A stretch of 64,000 nt of DNA from Rubricoccus marinus (GCF_002257665.1 NZ_MQWB01000001.1:3545119-3609118); one strand, 5' to 3'. Positions 41,446 through 50,427 are shown, counted from the stretch's first letter. A program made the numbers and translations. The notes: generated by a model not told the origin, from the sequence alone.

Positions 41446-43302
41446 TCAGTCCAGGCCGTACTCCGCCGCGATCTCCTCCGGCGTGAACGCGTCCTGCTCA
41501 GATTCCGGCATCGCCGCCTTGGTCACCACGTGCCTGCCGATGACCAGCGCGTCCATGTGCGTGCGGCGGAACACGCGGACCGCGTCCTCGGCGCTCCCCA
41601 CGATGGGCTCTCCCCGGACGTTGAACGACGTGTTGACCAGCACCGGGCAGCCGGTGCGCGCTTCGAAGGCCTTCAAAAGGTCGTAGTAGATCCCGTTGCG
41701 GGCTTTCGTGACGGTTTGTACGCGGGCACTTCCGTCCACGTGCGTGACCGCCGGAACGGCGCTGTCGATGCTCGTGAGCCGTTCCAGACCCTCCCCTTCG
41801 ATCTTCGCGTCCCGCACCGGACCGACGAGCAACATGTAGGGCGACGCGTCGCCAGAGGCCTCGGGCGTTTCGCCCTTCTCTTCCTTTACACCTCCGAGGT
41901 CGAAAAACTCGTCGGCGCGTTCCGCGAGCACACTTGGCGCGAACGGGCGGAAGCTCTCGCGGAACTTGATCTGGAGGTTCACCTTCCGCTGCACCTCCCG
42001 GCCTCTGGCGTCAGCGAGGATGCTGCGGTGGCCCAGTGCGCGCGGGCCGAACTCGGCGCGGCCTTGAAACCACCCCACGGTCTGTCCTTCCGCCAGGAGT
42101 TCGGCAGTCCGCGCTACCACCTCAGCGTCGGTCGCGAACGTCTCGATAGGCAAGCCTGCCAGAGCCGTCTTTATGTCCTCCTCCTCTGGCGCCGGTCCCA
42201 GGTAACTCCCCTGCATCCCGTCGCCAGAGGCAGCGGTTCGAGGCTCATTGCCCCAGTGGTGCGCGGCCATGAGTGCGGCGCCGAGTGCGCCTCCTGCGTC
42301 GCCCGCAGCGGGCTGGATCCAGATGTCGTCGAACGGCCCCTCGCGCAAGAGGCGACCGTTGGCCACGCAGTTGAGCGCGACGCCGCCGGCCAAGCACAGC
42401 TTCGTCTCGCCGGTCTCTCGGTGGACGTGATGGGCCATCCGCACCACCGCCTCCTCCGTGACCTCTTGGATGCTCCGCGCGAGGTCCATGTCGCGCTGCG
42501 CCAGAGGCGCCTCGGGCTGGCGACGCGGGAAGCCCAGCAACTCTTCCATTGCGCGGCCGGTCATCGTGAGGCCCGCTGCGTAGGTGAAGTAGTCCATGTT
42601 CAACCGGAACGAGCCGTCCTCACGCAGATCGATCAGGTGCTCTCGGATGATGTCCACGTACCGCGGCTCACCATACGGAGCGAGTCCCATCAATTTGTAT
42701 TCGCCAGAGTTAACCCTGAACCCGCAGAAGTACGTAAACGCCGAATAGAGCAATCCGAGCGAGTGCGGGAAGTGGATCTCGCCATGGATCTGAAGCGCGT
42801 TGCCTCTGGCGGTACCCCACGAGGTTGTCGCCCACTCCCCTACCCCGTCGGTCGTGAGAAAGGCGGCACGGCTGAACGGGCTCGGGAAGAACGCGCTTGC
42901 GGCATGACTCTCGTGGTGCTCAGGGAATATGAGGGGCATCGGGCTCTCCCTGTCTTCCAAGCCGAGCTCTCTCTTGATCAGGTCCGGGATCCAGAGCTTT
43001 TGCTTGAGCCAGAGCGGCATCGCTTTGATAAACGATCCCAACCCCCGCGGCGCGTACGAGAGGTACGTCTCCAGCAGCCGCTCGAATTTGAGCAACGGCT
43101 TGTCGTAGAACGCGACGGCGTCCAGGTCCTCAGCCCTTATGCCTGCCTTGCTGAGGCAGTACGCGACAGCGTGCGTGGGGAAGCCCGCGTCGTGCTTACG
43201 GCGCGTGAACCGCTCCTCCTGTGCAGCCGCGACGATCTCGCCGTCGCGCACGATGGCGGCGGCGGAGTCGTGGTACCAGCAGGAGATGCCGAGAACGGTC
43301 AT
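41446..43302 (-). CDS. NodU/CmcH-family carbamoyltransferase
   Basis: 618 residues. The N-terminal Kae1-like domain begins VLGISCWYHDSAAAIVRDG, with EHHESHAASAFFPSPF near 127-142 and the LAGGVALNCVANGRL segment. The C-terminal YrdC-like carbamoyl-transfer part includes GRAEFGPRALGHRSILAD and NTSFNVRGEP. Such enzymes move carbamoyl phosphate groups onto hydroxyls of sugars or natural products. The next gene downstream in the transcript is convergent RRM; the upstream gene is SxtJ-like. Confidence 0.92.
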   Translation of the reverse strand: MTVLGISCWYHDSAAAIVRDGEIVAAAQEERFTRRKHDAGFPTHAVAYCLSKAGIRAEDLDAVAFYDKPLLKFERLLETYLSYAPRGLGSFIKAMPLWLKQKLWIPDLIKRELGLEDRESPMPLIFPEHHESHAASAFFPSPFSRAAFLTTDGVGEWATTSWGTARGNALQIHGEIHFPHSLGLLYSAFTYFCGFRVNSGEYKLMGLAPYGEPRYVDIIREHLIDLREDGSFRLNMDYFTYAAGLTMTGRAMEELLGFPRRQPEAPLAQRDMDLARSIQEVTEEAVVRMAHHVHRETGETKLCLAGGVALNCVANGRLLREGPFDDIWIQPAAGDAGGALGAALMAAHHWGNEPRTAASGDGMQGSYLGPAPEEEDIKTALAGLPIETFATDAEVVARTAELLAEGQTVGWFQGRAEFGPRALGHRSILADARGREVQRKVNLQIKFRESFRPFAPSVLAERADEFFDLGGVKEEKGETPEASGDASPYMLLVGPVRDAKIEGEGLERLTSIDSAVPAVTHVDGSARVQTVTKARNGIYYDLLKAFEARTGCPVLVNTSFNVRGEPIVGSAEDAVRVFRRTHMDALVIGRHVVTKAAMPESEQDAFTPEEIAAEYGLD

Positions 43303-43306
43303 AGGG

Positions 43307-43324
43307 GCCTCTGGCGCCAGAGGC
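43307..43324. repeat. Perfect 18-bp palindrome between SxtJ-like and carbamoyltransferase genes
   Basis: Overlaps the TAG of the SxtJ-like gene by one base, inside a likely two-gene operon. Confidence 0.95.
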
Positions 43325-43896
43325 TAGAAGTAGCGTTCGAGCCGCTCAGGCGTGGACGGTGCCGGGGCGTCGCGAAGGATCCAGTACGAGTCCTCGGCTG
43401 GATCTGGATGCTTCGTCAGAGGGTCTTTGCCCAGCGCGCGAAGGATCAGGCCGATGGGCAAGATGACGAGCACGAATGCGAGTGTCAGGATCACGCGCGT
43501 CATGACAAAGCCCATCGCGAAAGCGAGGCCCATCCAAACCTTGTAGACCGGCCGCAACACCACCGGTAGGGCCGCTCCTAGCGCGATGAGTGCGCACCCG
43601 AGGCCGCCTAGGATCTGCGCGAGCGTGGTCAGCTCCCATCCGTTTCGCCACGCCGAGATCAGCGCGATGCCTGCGAACACGCCGCCGACGACGAGCCCAA
43701 ACTTCCGCAACGCCGGGACCGACACGTCGAGCTCGCGCACCTCGGCTGCCACCATCGCCAGAGGCGACGGGCCGGAGCGTCGGGATGGGCGAGGTGCGGG
43801 CATGAAAGCCTCTGGCGGTGGGAACGCCGAAGCTACGGGCACGCTGGGCGCCGGCTCTCCCCTCTTCAGTCCGGTCGAACGTCTTTCGCGTGGCAT
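43324..43896 (-). CDS. SxtJ-family membrane protein
   Basis: 190 residues with a Pro-rich N-terminus (1-50; an internal ATG lies at residue 32), then hydrophobic segments at about 66-85, 93-112 and 120-150. The end LYKVWMGLAFAMGF-like stretch followed by ILTLAFVLVILPIGLILRALGKDPL matches SxtJ. SxtJ genes are found beside NodU/SxtI-type carbamoyltransferases, as here, 22 bp upstream. Its role is unknown; it may scaffold the enzyme at the membrane. Confidence 0.82.
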   Translation of the reverse strand: MPRERRSTGLKRGEPAPSVPVASAFPPPEAFMPAPRPSRRSGPSPLAMVAAEVRELDVSVPALRKFGLVVGGVFAGIALISAWRNGWELTTLAQILGGLGCALIALGAALPVVLRPVYKVWMGLAFAMGFVMTRVILTLAFVLVILPIGLILRALGKDPLTKHPDPAEDSYWILRDAPAPSTPERLERYF

Positions 43897-43910
43897 CTCC
43901 GCGCCAGAGG

Positions 43911-45284
43911 CTACCGAGGCGTCCGGAGGTCCGTGGCGTTGACGGCGTGCTCCCAGAGCAGGTCGCCAGCGGCGTCGAAGGTCTTCATGGTGAGAGTCCG
44001 CGTCTCACGGGGTCCGCTAAAGGTGAGCGTCCCGAAGTTGTAAACGCCTGCGACGAGCGTGCCGGGCACGCGGACCGGGTTCTCGAACTCCGGTGAGTCC
44101 TCGCGCGTGGCGTAGGTGGAGGCGCCGGCCGTAAGCGGGCTGGAGGTGAAGTCATAGAGCGGGTACGTCCCGTTCCGCTCCACGCGGATGAGCTCCGTGT
44201 GGTGCCGGTCGCCCGAGAGAAACACGACGCCGTCGATTTGCCTCTGGCGAAGCTCTTCGAGGAAGTACGCGCGCTCCACCGGCGCGATAGCCGCGTACGT
44301 CTCGAAGATCTGGACCGGGTTCAGGATCTGTCCCCCGTTGGCGATGATCTTGAACGTCGCGCGGCTCGCGGTGAGAGCGTCCAACAGCCAGCGAAGCTGC
44401 TCCGCGCCGAGGTACTCGCGCTCGTTTGCGGGCGCGCTGTTGGGCGCACGGTGGTAGCGGTCATCCAAGAGGAACACCTCGGCATCCCCCCACTCGAACT
44501 GAGTAAACACGCCCGGCACGCCAGAGGCTCCATACGTCGGGTTGGGCCAGAAGCGCTTGAACGTCTCCAACGCGGCCTCTTTGTGGATGTACGAGCGGTC
44601 GGAGTCGTTGGGGCCGAAGTCGTGGTCGTCCCACGTCGCGTAGTGCGCGGTGCTCGCGAGGAGCGGCTGCAAGTCTGCAGCCTCTCGGCTTTTCGCGTAG
44701 CGGTAGTCAATGCCCTCGGGGCTCCACCAGTCGACCTCGCGGAGGTACACGTTGTCACCCAGCCACAGCATCGCGTTCGGCCTCTGGCGCTGGATCGAGC
44801 GGAAGATGGTCGTCGGCCCACCGTAGGGCCGGGTAAACGCGAGCGTGTCCGCGTAGGCCCGATCTGGTCGGTCGTACGGTGTGTCGTTGTCGTAGTAGCA
44901 CGAGCCGAGCGCGAGCGTAAACGTGGGCGGGTCGGTCCTCCACTGCCACAGCTCCTGCGTCGTGATCTCCAGCGGGTACGCGGTTACCACCTCCTCCCCA
45001 TCCACGCGGACGGTGTACGTCGTGGTCTCGCCCGGCTCCATGCCGAACAGCGCGACGCTCGCCGTGCCATCGTGCGCGGTCCGCGCCTGGCCTCTGGCGC
45101 CAGAGGCCGTGGTGACTTCGACGAGTGCGGGCGCCTCGGTCTGCACCCAGACGGTGGCGCCGCGGTGGGTCACGTCGGCGAGCATGGGTCCAGAGCGGAG
45201 GATCCCGTTGGGATCGGCCTGAGCAAAAGCGGAGCCGCTGGCGCCAGAGGCGACGAGCAGGAGGAGGAGAGCGCGGTGCAACAT
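43911..45284 (-). CDS. PhoD-family alkaline phosphatase
   Basis: 457 residues with signal peptide (1-22, GSAFA). The PhoD N-domain begins GILRSGPMLADVTHRGATVWVQTE. The phosphoesterase core has LGSCYYDND (126-134), WLGDNVYLRE, TWDDHDFGPND, FLLDDRYHRAP and FLSGDRHHTE, which provide the metal ligands. Exported phosphodiesterase or phosphatase for scavenging phosphate, typically Ca2+/Fe3+ dependent. A full palindrome at 45090 is translated in the N-domain as ASGARG. Confidence 0.92.
   Translation of the reverse strand: MLHRALLLLLVASGASGSAFAQADPNGILRSGPMLADVTHRGATVWVQTEAPALVEVTTASGARGQARTAHDGTASVALFGMEPGETTTYTVRVDGEEVVTAYPLEITTQELWQWRTDPPTFTLALGSCYYDNDTPYDRPDRAYADTLAFTRPYGGPTTIFRSIQRQRPNAMLWLGDNVYLREVDWWSPEGIDYRYAKSREAADLQPLLASTAHYATWDDHDFGPNDSDRSYIHKEAALETFKRFWPNPTYGASGVPGVFTQFEWGDAEVFLLDDRYHRAPNSAPANEREYLGAEQLRWLLDALTASRATFKIIANGGQILNPVQIFETYAAIAPVERAYFLEELRQRQIDGVVFLSGDRHHTELIRVERNGTYPLYDFTSSPLTAGASTYATREDSPEFENPVRVPGTLVAGVYNFGTLTFSGPRETRTLTMKTFDAAGDLLWEHAVNATDLRTPR
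45090..45107. repeat. Perfect 18-bp palindrome inside the PhoD gene
   Basis: Read as ASGARG in a loop of the N-terminal beta-sandwich. Confidence 0.95.
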
Positions 45285-45350
45285 GGGATCAGAAAAAACG
45301 CCGCGCCCGGCTGGCGGGTGCGGCGTGGATGGGGGTGCGGACGCCAGAGG

Positions 45351-45812
45351 CTAGTCCTCGTCTTCGTCCTCGAACTCGGGCGCGGGGCGAACGTCCCAGG
45401 CCAGCATCTGCTCGATGTCGGCGGAGTCCTCTTCGTCCTCGCCGTCGAGCAGGAACGTGTAGTCGCCGAGCTTGCGGCGCTTGCTCTCGGCGACGCGCTT
45501 CCACAACGTGCCGTCCTCGTCGGTGAACTCGTCTGGGAACGGGCTCCGCACGCGGTGGCTGGGGTGGTAGTTACGGTACGTCTTGGCTGCCTCGTAGAGC
45601 GCCGCGCGGCGAGCGCCGGGGCGCGTCGTGCTGCGGCCAACCACGCGGAAGGGCGCGATGGTAATGGAGGCGACGATCTCGTCACCCTCAGCCTCGGGCA
45701 GGTCGGTCTCGATCGGGTTCCCCTCCTCGTCCACCTGCTCCTGGTCGCTGTACTCGGGCCGCATCACCTTGAACTCGTCGGGGTGCGGATATGCGCTGCG
45801 TTCGTCGAACAT
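45351..45812 (-). CDS. Acidic protein of unknown function
   Basis: 153 residues from the ATG at 45812 (MFDERSAYPHPDEFKVM). Central basic stretch (VVGRSTTRPGARRAALYEAAKTYRNYHPSHRVR) and a strongly acidic C-terminus ending EFEDEDED. The TAG stop is followed directly by CCTCTGGCG on the minus strand. I do not recognise the family; no signal peptide or membrane segment. It is divergent from the Asp-rich mini-gene, 153 bp away. Confidence 0.6.
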   Translation of the reverse strand: MFDERSAYPHPDEFKVMRPEYSDQEQVDEEGNPIETDLPEAEGDEIVASITIAPFRVVGRSTTRPGARRAALYEAAKTYRNYHPSHRVRSPFPDEFTDEDGTLWKRVAESKRRKLGDYTFLLDGEDEEDSADIEQMLAWDVRPAPEFEDEDED

Positions 45813-45965
45813 CTGGTCGTTTATCGTCGTTGGGCCGCGAAGGTACGCCCGCGGCGGCGCTCTTCCCCCCGCCAGAGGCGTGCTTTCCTGCATGATTCAC
45901 CCCGCACGGCCCTTGACGGTTTCTTCGGCTCGTGTAGCTTTCCCCATCCTTTGCCGCCACCTCTC

Positions 45966-46139
45966 ATGGCCGATCCCTTCTCGCTCTCCAGCGACGACGA
46001 CTTCGAGGATGACCTCGACAACGACCTGGACCTCGATGACGAGGACATGGACGACGATTTTGAGATCGACGATGACGACCTCGATTTCGGCGACGACGAT
46101 CTAGACCTCGACGACGAAGACCTCGACGAGGACTTTTAA
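45966..46139 (+). CDS. 57-residue Asp-rich mini-protein
   Basis: MADPFSLSSDDDFEDDLDN, then repeated LDLDD/EDMDDDFEIDDDD units to EDLDEDF. More than half of the residues are Asp or Glu, spaced by Leu/Phe every second or third position. It is real by position: ATG after a pyrimidine-rich leader and a hairpin terminator directly after the stop. No homology recognised. It could bind Ca2+, mimic DNA, or act as a small chaperone; all of these are speculation. Confidence 0.65.
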   Translation: MADPFSLSSDDDFEDDLDNDLDLDDEDMDDDFEIDDDDLDFGDDDLDLDDEDLDEDF

Positions 46140-46140
46140 G

Positions 46141-46165
46141 CAGCACCCTTTAAGCGTGCTGTTGT
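46141..46165 (+). terminator. Short hairpin after the Asp-rich gene
   Basis: CAGCAC and GTGCTG pair around nine bases, followed by TTGT, starting 2 bp after the stop codon. Confidence 0.6.
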
Positions 46166-46255
46166 GGCGGGCTCTACGCTGATGCGTCTGGGCCCGTTCT
46201 TGTGCTAGGCAGCTCGGCCCTAGGTTCGGCGCAGCGCTTAACGTACGGGCGAGAT

Positions 46256-46585
46256 CTACGACGCCTGCACGGCGGTCCACCATTCGGCGTAGGGTGTGTT
46301 CTCCGGCTTCATCCGGTTGTAATCCTCTCCATCCCACCACGTGGGCCCGCGCTCGCCGAGAGCCACCTTGGCCTCGTGCACGCGGCCTCTGGCGTCACGT
46401 TCGGCTGCATCGTCCCCAGAACGTTTGGCGGTGCCAACGTCCCTCCGGGCGGACATCAAGTCCTTGACGAGCCTCTGGCGCGTGTCGTCGTCGAGATCGG
46501 GGTTGGAGCAACGCCAGAGGATCCCGTTGTGGACGAAGTAGCGTCCGCCGGGAGTCGAAGGCAAGTGGTCTGGACAGGTCGGCAT
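46256..46585 (-). CDS. Small conserved protein of unknown function
   Basis: 109 residues from the ATG at 46585. The sequence MPTCPDHLPSTPGGRYFVHNG, LWRCSNPDLDDDTRQRLVKDLM, and ALGERGPTWWDGEDYN with NTPYAEWW matches a widespread small bacterial family with no settled function. It contains three iterated-motif copies within 330 bp (46385, 46471, 46510). Confidence 0.75.
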   Translation of the reverse strand: MPTCPDHLPSTPGGRYFVHNGILWRCSNPDLDDDTRQRLVKDLMSARRDVGTAKRSGDDAAERDARGRVHEAKVALGERGPTWWDGEDYNRMKPENTPYAEWWTAVQAS

Positions 46586-46634
46586 GGCAACGTGAGGGGT
46601 TGCCGCCGTACCGACCTTTCCGGGGTCCGTTCCG

Positions 46635-46874
46635 TCAGGCGCGCGCGGTGTTCGCAATCTCCGCCCACTCCTCTGCGCGCGGCAACGCTTTGGCCGCTTC
46701 CGTTTTGGCGTCGAGGTAGTAGCTCGCGAATGCGAGCCGCTCCGCCGCAGAGGCGCTGGTCGTTTCCACGAGGTCGCAGAACGAGGTGATCTGCTCCTCG
46801 TTGACGTCGCCCGAGATGTACTGCCCTAGGAGAAGGGCGAAGGCGTGCGGCTGGGATTGGGTAGCGGTAGTCAT
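46635..46874 (-). CDS. Small hypothetical protein
   Basis: 79 residues, MTTATQSQPHAFALLLGQYISG, acidic and helical with no signal or membrane segment. Predicted soluble. It lies 49 bp upstream of the 109-residue gene on the same strand. I do not recognise it. The 233 bp to the right (46875-47107) hold no gene apart from a palindrome. Confidence 0.5.
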   Translation of the reverse strand: MTTATQSQPHAFALLLGQYISGDVNEEQITSFCDLVETTSASAAERLAFASYYLDAKTEAAKALPRAEEWAEIANTARA

Positions 46875-47086
46875 GGTTGCGCGGGGAAGGTGGAAAGCGC
46901 GTTTACACGTCCTTCACCAATCCCGTGCCAATCTTCGGGCCGTTCGCGGAATGGCTCTACCACTTCAGCCAGGGCGCATAACGGAACGCCAGGGTTCCGT
47001 CTCCGTGATCTACGATCTCTCCACCCCTGTCCCTTTTTGTACGAGCGCCTCGAGATCTGCTCCCCTCGATGCTGCCTTTCCACGGG

Positions 47087-47104
47087 GCCTCTGGCGCCAG
47101 AGGC
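47087..47104. repeat. Perfect 18-bp palindrome after the MMPL gene
   Basis: Lies 3 bp beyond the stop of the minus-strand MMPL transporter gene. Confidence 0.95.
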
Positions 47105-47107
47105 CGC

Positions 47108-49693
47108 TTACTCCGCTTCGGGTTGCCCGCCTGGACGCCAGCGGAGCTTGAAGGTGGGACGGCGGACTTTGAACTCCGGGAGTTCGTAGCGGCGCCGGCG
47201 CCGACGTGGCTCAAGCCACCGGAGGTCTTCGAGAACCTGCAAAAGAGCCGGGAAGAACACCAGGGTAGCCGCCATCGTCGCGCCGATTCCGACGACCGCC
47301 AGAAGCCCGATGCTTCTGAGCCCTGGGTGTGAGGAGAGCAGCAATCCTCCGAAGCCGATGAGGTTGGTCAGCGCACCCATCGTGACGTGCTCGCCCGTGG
47401 ATCGGAGCACGCGGCGAATGGAGCCCTTCCCCTCCTCCCGGTACCGGTGCGCAATGTGGACGCCTCCGTCGTTCCCAATTCCCAGCACGGTAGGAAGCAC
47501 GACGAGGTTGTAGAACGTGAGCGTCACTCCGGAGATCACCATCGTTCCCAGCATCCACAGAATGCCGACCGCCAGAGGCGCCATCGCGACGAGGGACCAC
47601 TTCAGAGATCGGAAGGTGAGCCAGACGAAGAGGAACACCAGCAAGAACGTAATCCCGACCATCCGCGGACTTTCTTCCTGCATCAGCCGCAACATGTCAG
47701 CCGCTACGAGCTGTGTGGACGCGGCGTAGAACGTTTTTCCTTCTTCCGTTCGGACCTCACCTACCAACTCAGCAAACCGAAGCGAGCGAAGCCCATCGGA
47801 GAGCGACCCACTGGGGAACACGACAACGAAGTTGCCAATCTCTCCAGTTTTGGATGTGAATGGGCGCGTTAGGAAGTCTGGGACGGAGTCTAGAGGAATC
47901 CCCTGCGTTGCAGAAGCGGCTCGGCGCAATCGCGCCACCTGTCCGGTGGTGTCGGCTGCTAAGAAGGGGTCGTCCAGAACGGTGCGGAGTTCGCGGAGGC
48001 TTTCGAGCTTGGCTCCGATCCCCTGGGGCTGAGTCGGCAAGCGCTCTTGCAAACTCTCGACCGCCAGGATGAGTGAGTCGCGTCCGGCGAGGTCGCTGAG
48101 CGCTTCTGTGACGCGGCGCACGTCGTCGGCCTCGTCCACCAGGATGTAGGCGGGGTTTGAGCGGCTGCTTCCGCTAAACACCGGAGCGACGGCTTCTGCC
48201 CTCTCGTCGTACTCCGGGTAGGTCGGGGACAGCTTCGAGAAATCGTACTCGAACCGAACCCGGGGAAGGAGCAGCAGTGCGACGGCTACGATCGCGAGGC
48301 ACACACCGAGGATGGTGCGCGAGAACGGGAAGCGCCGATCCGGTTCGTACGTGCTCGCCTCTCCCTGAATACGGAGGTCGAGAATCCGGAAGCGCTCAGC
48401 CAGCGACAGAAGCGCAGGGAGAACGATGAGCATCGCGACAAGCGCGAAGATGATTCCGATGCCGCCGATCAGCCCGAACTCTGAGAAGCCTCTGAAGTCC
48501 GCGATCATCAGCACGAACAGCGCCGACGCTGTCGTCATCGCGGAGACAGCCACAGCTTGCCCGGTGCTCGCGAACGTCTCCTCTGCAGCGTCTGCGGCAT
48601 CGCGCCCGGCCTTCCGTTCCTCGGTATAGCGAGCGTAGAAGTGAATCCCGTAGTCGATGCCGAGCCCGAACAACACGAGACCCAGCGTGCTCGTCATCAG
48701 GTTCAAGGTCCCGAACGTGATGGCTGCAACGGCGCCCGCCCATGAGAGCGCCATGAGCAATGGGGTCGCCAGGAGCAGAGCCGTTACAGGAGTACGGAGG
48801 ATCTCGCTGAGCAGTACGCGCAGCACGAAGCGTCCGCCCGTCCGCGTCTGGGTTGTCTTGTACAGGAAGTACAGCGCCACCGTCAGCAGAACGGCGAACA
48901 CTCCGGCTCCGAACGACCGGCTCACGTCCTCCGTGATCGCGCGAACCTCGACGGACTGGCGCAAGAGGCGGCCCGCGTTGGTCACCACCATCTCCGGGTG
49001 GAAGCGTCCCGCCTGCATCGCGATGACGAGACTGTCCATCGCTAGGTACGTGTCCTCGACGTACCCCAGGTCTGCCTGCGAGCCCGAGGGGTACAAGCGG
49101 ATGGCTAGCGTGGTGGAGTCCGGGCTTGCGAGGTACTCCCCAAGGTTCAGCGACTCGAGATCGCCCCTCAGTCGACTGAGGCTCTCCTCTTGCGCTCGGC
49201 GCGAGCTATCGGTCTCGGGTCGCAAGAGGTCGACCCGTAATGGATCGTTCGCGGCTCTCACTTCCCGGGACTTCTGACGCAGGAATGATTCTAGCCGGTC
49301 GAGTTCCTCGTTGGTGGCGAAGTAGAGGGCGTTCCGTTCGATGAACGAGACATCTCGCCGGTAGTCCACCCGCGTAAACACCGGGGTCCCATCACCTTGA
49401 CGTAGCGCTAGCGCCTTGGGGATGATCGCTTCGGCAAACGCCTTGTTCGCATCGAACGACGGGCTACGAATCGCCACGTCCACTGTGCTCTCTGCACCGA
49501 CGGTGTCTTTGAGCCGGTTCAACGCTCGGACGCTCTCGTAGTCCTCCGGGAGGAGCTGTGCGAGATCCGCATTCACATTCAGCTTGACGACCTGCGTCAA
49601 CGCGAGGCCCGTCATTGCCAGAGCTACCACCACCACGAACAGGGGGTGCCGAACGACGAAGCGAATGAGGGGACGGAGTGCTTGGAAGAGCAA
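47108..49693 (-). CDS. RND/MMPL-family transporter
   Basis: 861 residues with the duplicated layout of the MMPL/HpnN branch of RND exporters: TM1 at about 17-38, a large periplasmic loop (40-260) and a TM bundle (about 265-430) with LFGLGIDYGIHFYARYTEER. A second TM7-like helix near 460, a second loop (485-650) and a last TM bundle with VLGIGNDGGVHIAHRYREEG follow. The Asp residues of both GID/GND motifs may carry proton relay. Proposed cargo: lipids or hopanoids. Just one iterated-motif copy in 2.6 kb. Confidence 0.9.
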   Translation of the reverse strand: MLFQALRPLIRFVVRHPLFVVVVALAMTGLALTQVVKLNVNADLAQLLPEDYESVRALNRLKDTVGAESTVDVAIRSPSFDANKAFAEAIIPKALALRQGDGTPVFTRVDYRRDVSFIERNALYFATNEELDRLESFLRQKSREVRAANDPLRVDLLRPETDSSRRAQEESLSRLRGDLESLNLGEYLASPDSTTLAIRLYPSGSQADLGYVEDTYLAMDSLVIAMQAGRFHPEMVVTNAGRLLRQSVEVRAITEDVSRSFGAGVFAVLLTVALYFLYKTTQTRTGGRFVLRVLLSEILRTPVTALLLATPLLMALSWAGAVAAITFGTLNLMTSTLGLVLFGLGIDYGIHFYARYTEERKAGRDAADAAEETFASTGQAVAVSAMTTASALFVLMIADFRGFSEFGLIGGIGIIFALVAMLIVLPALLSLAERFRILDLRIQGEASTYEPDRRFPFSRTILGVCLAIVAVALLLLPRVRFEYDFSKLSPTYPEYDERAEAVAPVFSGSSRSNPAYILVDEADDVRRVTEALSDLAGRDSLILAVESLQERLPTQPQGIGAKLESLRELRTVLDDPFLAADTTGQVARLRRAASATQGIPLDSVPDFLTRPFTSKTGEIGNFVVVFPSGSLSDGLRSLRFAELVGEVRTEEGKTFYAASTQLVAADMLRLMQEESPRMVGITFLLVFLFVWLTFRSLKWSLVAMAPLAVGILWMLGTMVISGVTLTFYNLVVLPTVLGIGNDGGVHIAHRYREEGKGSIRRVLRSTGEHVTMGALTNLIGFGGLLLSSHPGLRSIGLLAVVGIGATMAATLVFFPALLQVLEDLRWLEPRRRRRRYELPEFKVRRPTFKLRWRPGGQPEAE

Positions 49694-49761
49694 GTCTGCG
49701 GGCGGGCGATGGCCTCTGCTGAGACGGCAAGAGTAGCGGTTCTCGCGCCATCAGAGACGGT

Positions 49762-49777
49762 GTTTCACATGAAACAA
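49762..49777. promoter_or_regulatory. parS-like site 1
   Basis: TGTTTCACATGAAACA differs from the consensus parS TGTTTCACGTGAAACA at one of 16 bases. It lies between the MMPL gene and maoC. Confidence 0.75.
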
Positions 49778-49801
49778 TCCGTACGCGCCCTTCAGCACAC
49801 G

Positions 49802-49819
49802 GCCTCTGGCGCTAGAGGC
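49802..49819. repeat. Palindrome copy with one mismatch (GCCTCTGGCGCTAGAGGC)
   Basis: Sits 25 bp after parS-like site 1, before maoC. Confidence 0.85.
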
Positions 49820-49911
49820 ATACCCTCCGGTGCGCGGAACAGGGGACCTCCGCGACAGCGTGAACGCTCCGTGCCGCAGAGCGATCTTTGCCCCACCACC
49901 TCTCCCCTACT

Positions 49912-50328
49912 ATGGCACACACGTACGACTCCCTTTCCGTCGGAGACACATTCACGTTCACACGGTCGGTCTCAATGGCTGACGTTCAGTCCTTCGCGGA
50001 CGTGACGGGCGACGACAACCCGATCCACATCAGCGAAGAGGCGGGCGCCGCGAGCCGCTTTGGGCAACCCGTCGTCCACGGGGTGTTCCTACTTGGCCTC
50101 GCATCCAAAGTCCTCGGCCGCGACTTCCCTGGCGATGGCTCCGTAGCGGTCTCCCTCTCCGCAAAGTTTCTCCGCCCCGTACCGGTCGGTTCAGAAATCA
50201 CCGTCGAAGTCAAGGTGGCGGAGAAGATGGATCGCCACAAGCACGTCCGGATCCGCCTCTACTGTTACATGAACGGCAAGATGTGCGTCGGAGGCGAAGC
50301 TGTCGTCATCCCCCCGCCGGAGGCGTAG
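49912..50328 (+). CDS. MaoC-type enoyl-CoA hydratase
   Basis: 138 residues from the ATG at 49912. Hot-dog fold with the hydratase motif TGDDNPIH (32-39; catalytic Asp34 and His39) and PVVHGVFLLGL at 53-63. Probable (R)-specific enoyl-CoA hydratase, linking beta-oxidation and 3-hydroxyacyl pools. It stands alone between two parS-like sites and is convergent with the M48 peptidase gene. Confidence 0.92.
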   Translation: MAHTYDSLSVGDTFTFTRSVSMADVQSFADVTGDDNPIHISEEAGAASRFGQPVVHGVFLLGLASKVLGRDFPGDGSVAVSLSAKFLRPVPVGSEITVEVKVAEKMDRHKHVRIRLYCYMNGKMCVGGEAVVIPPPEA

Positions 50329-50357
50329 CACTTCGGCGCTAGAGGCCGCCCGATACC

Positions 50358-50371
50358 GTTTCACGTGAAAC
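50358..50371. promoter_or_regulatory. parS-like site 2
   Basis: GTTTCACGTGAAAC is a perfect 14-bp match to the parS core and a perfect palindrome; the outer two bases of the 16-mer are C and G instead of T and A. It lies just after maoC. Confidence 0.8.
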
Positions 50372-50375
50372 GAAA

Positions 50376-50406
50376 GCGCCCGCTGACCGATGAGGCCAGC
50401 GGGCGC
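50376..50406. terminator. Two-way terminator between maoC and the M48 peptidase
   Basis: GCGCCCGCTG pairs with CAGCGGGCGC around 11 bases in the gap of convergent genes. Confidence 0.75.
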
Positions 50407-50427
50407 GACTGCGTAATAGCGGACGGC

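Noticed and set aside
41530-43569. 679-residue plus-strand frame opposite the carbamoyltransferase
   Set aside because: Shadow of a convincing gene; no recognisable domain.
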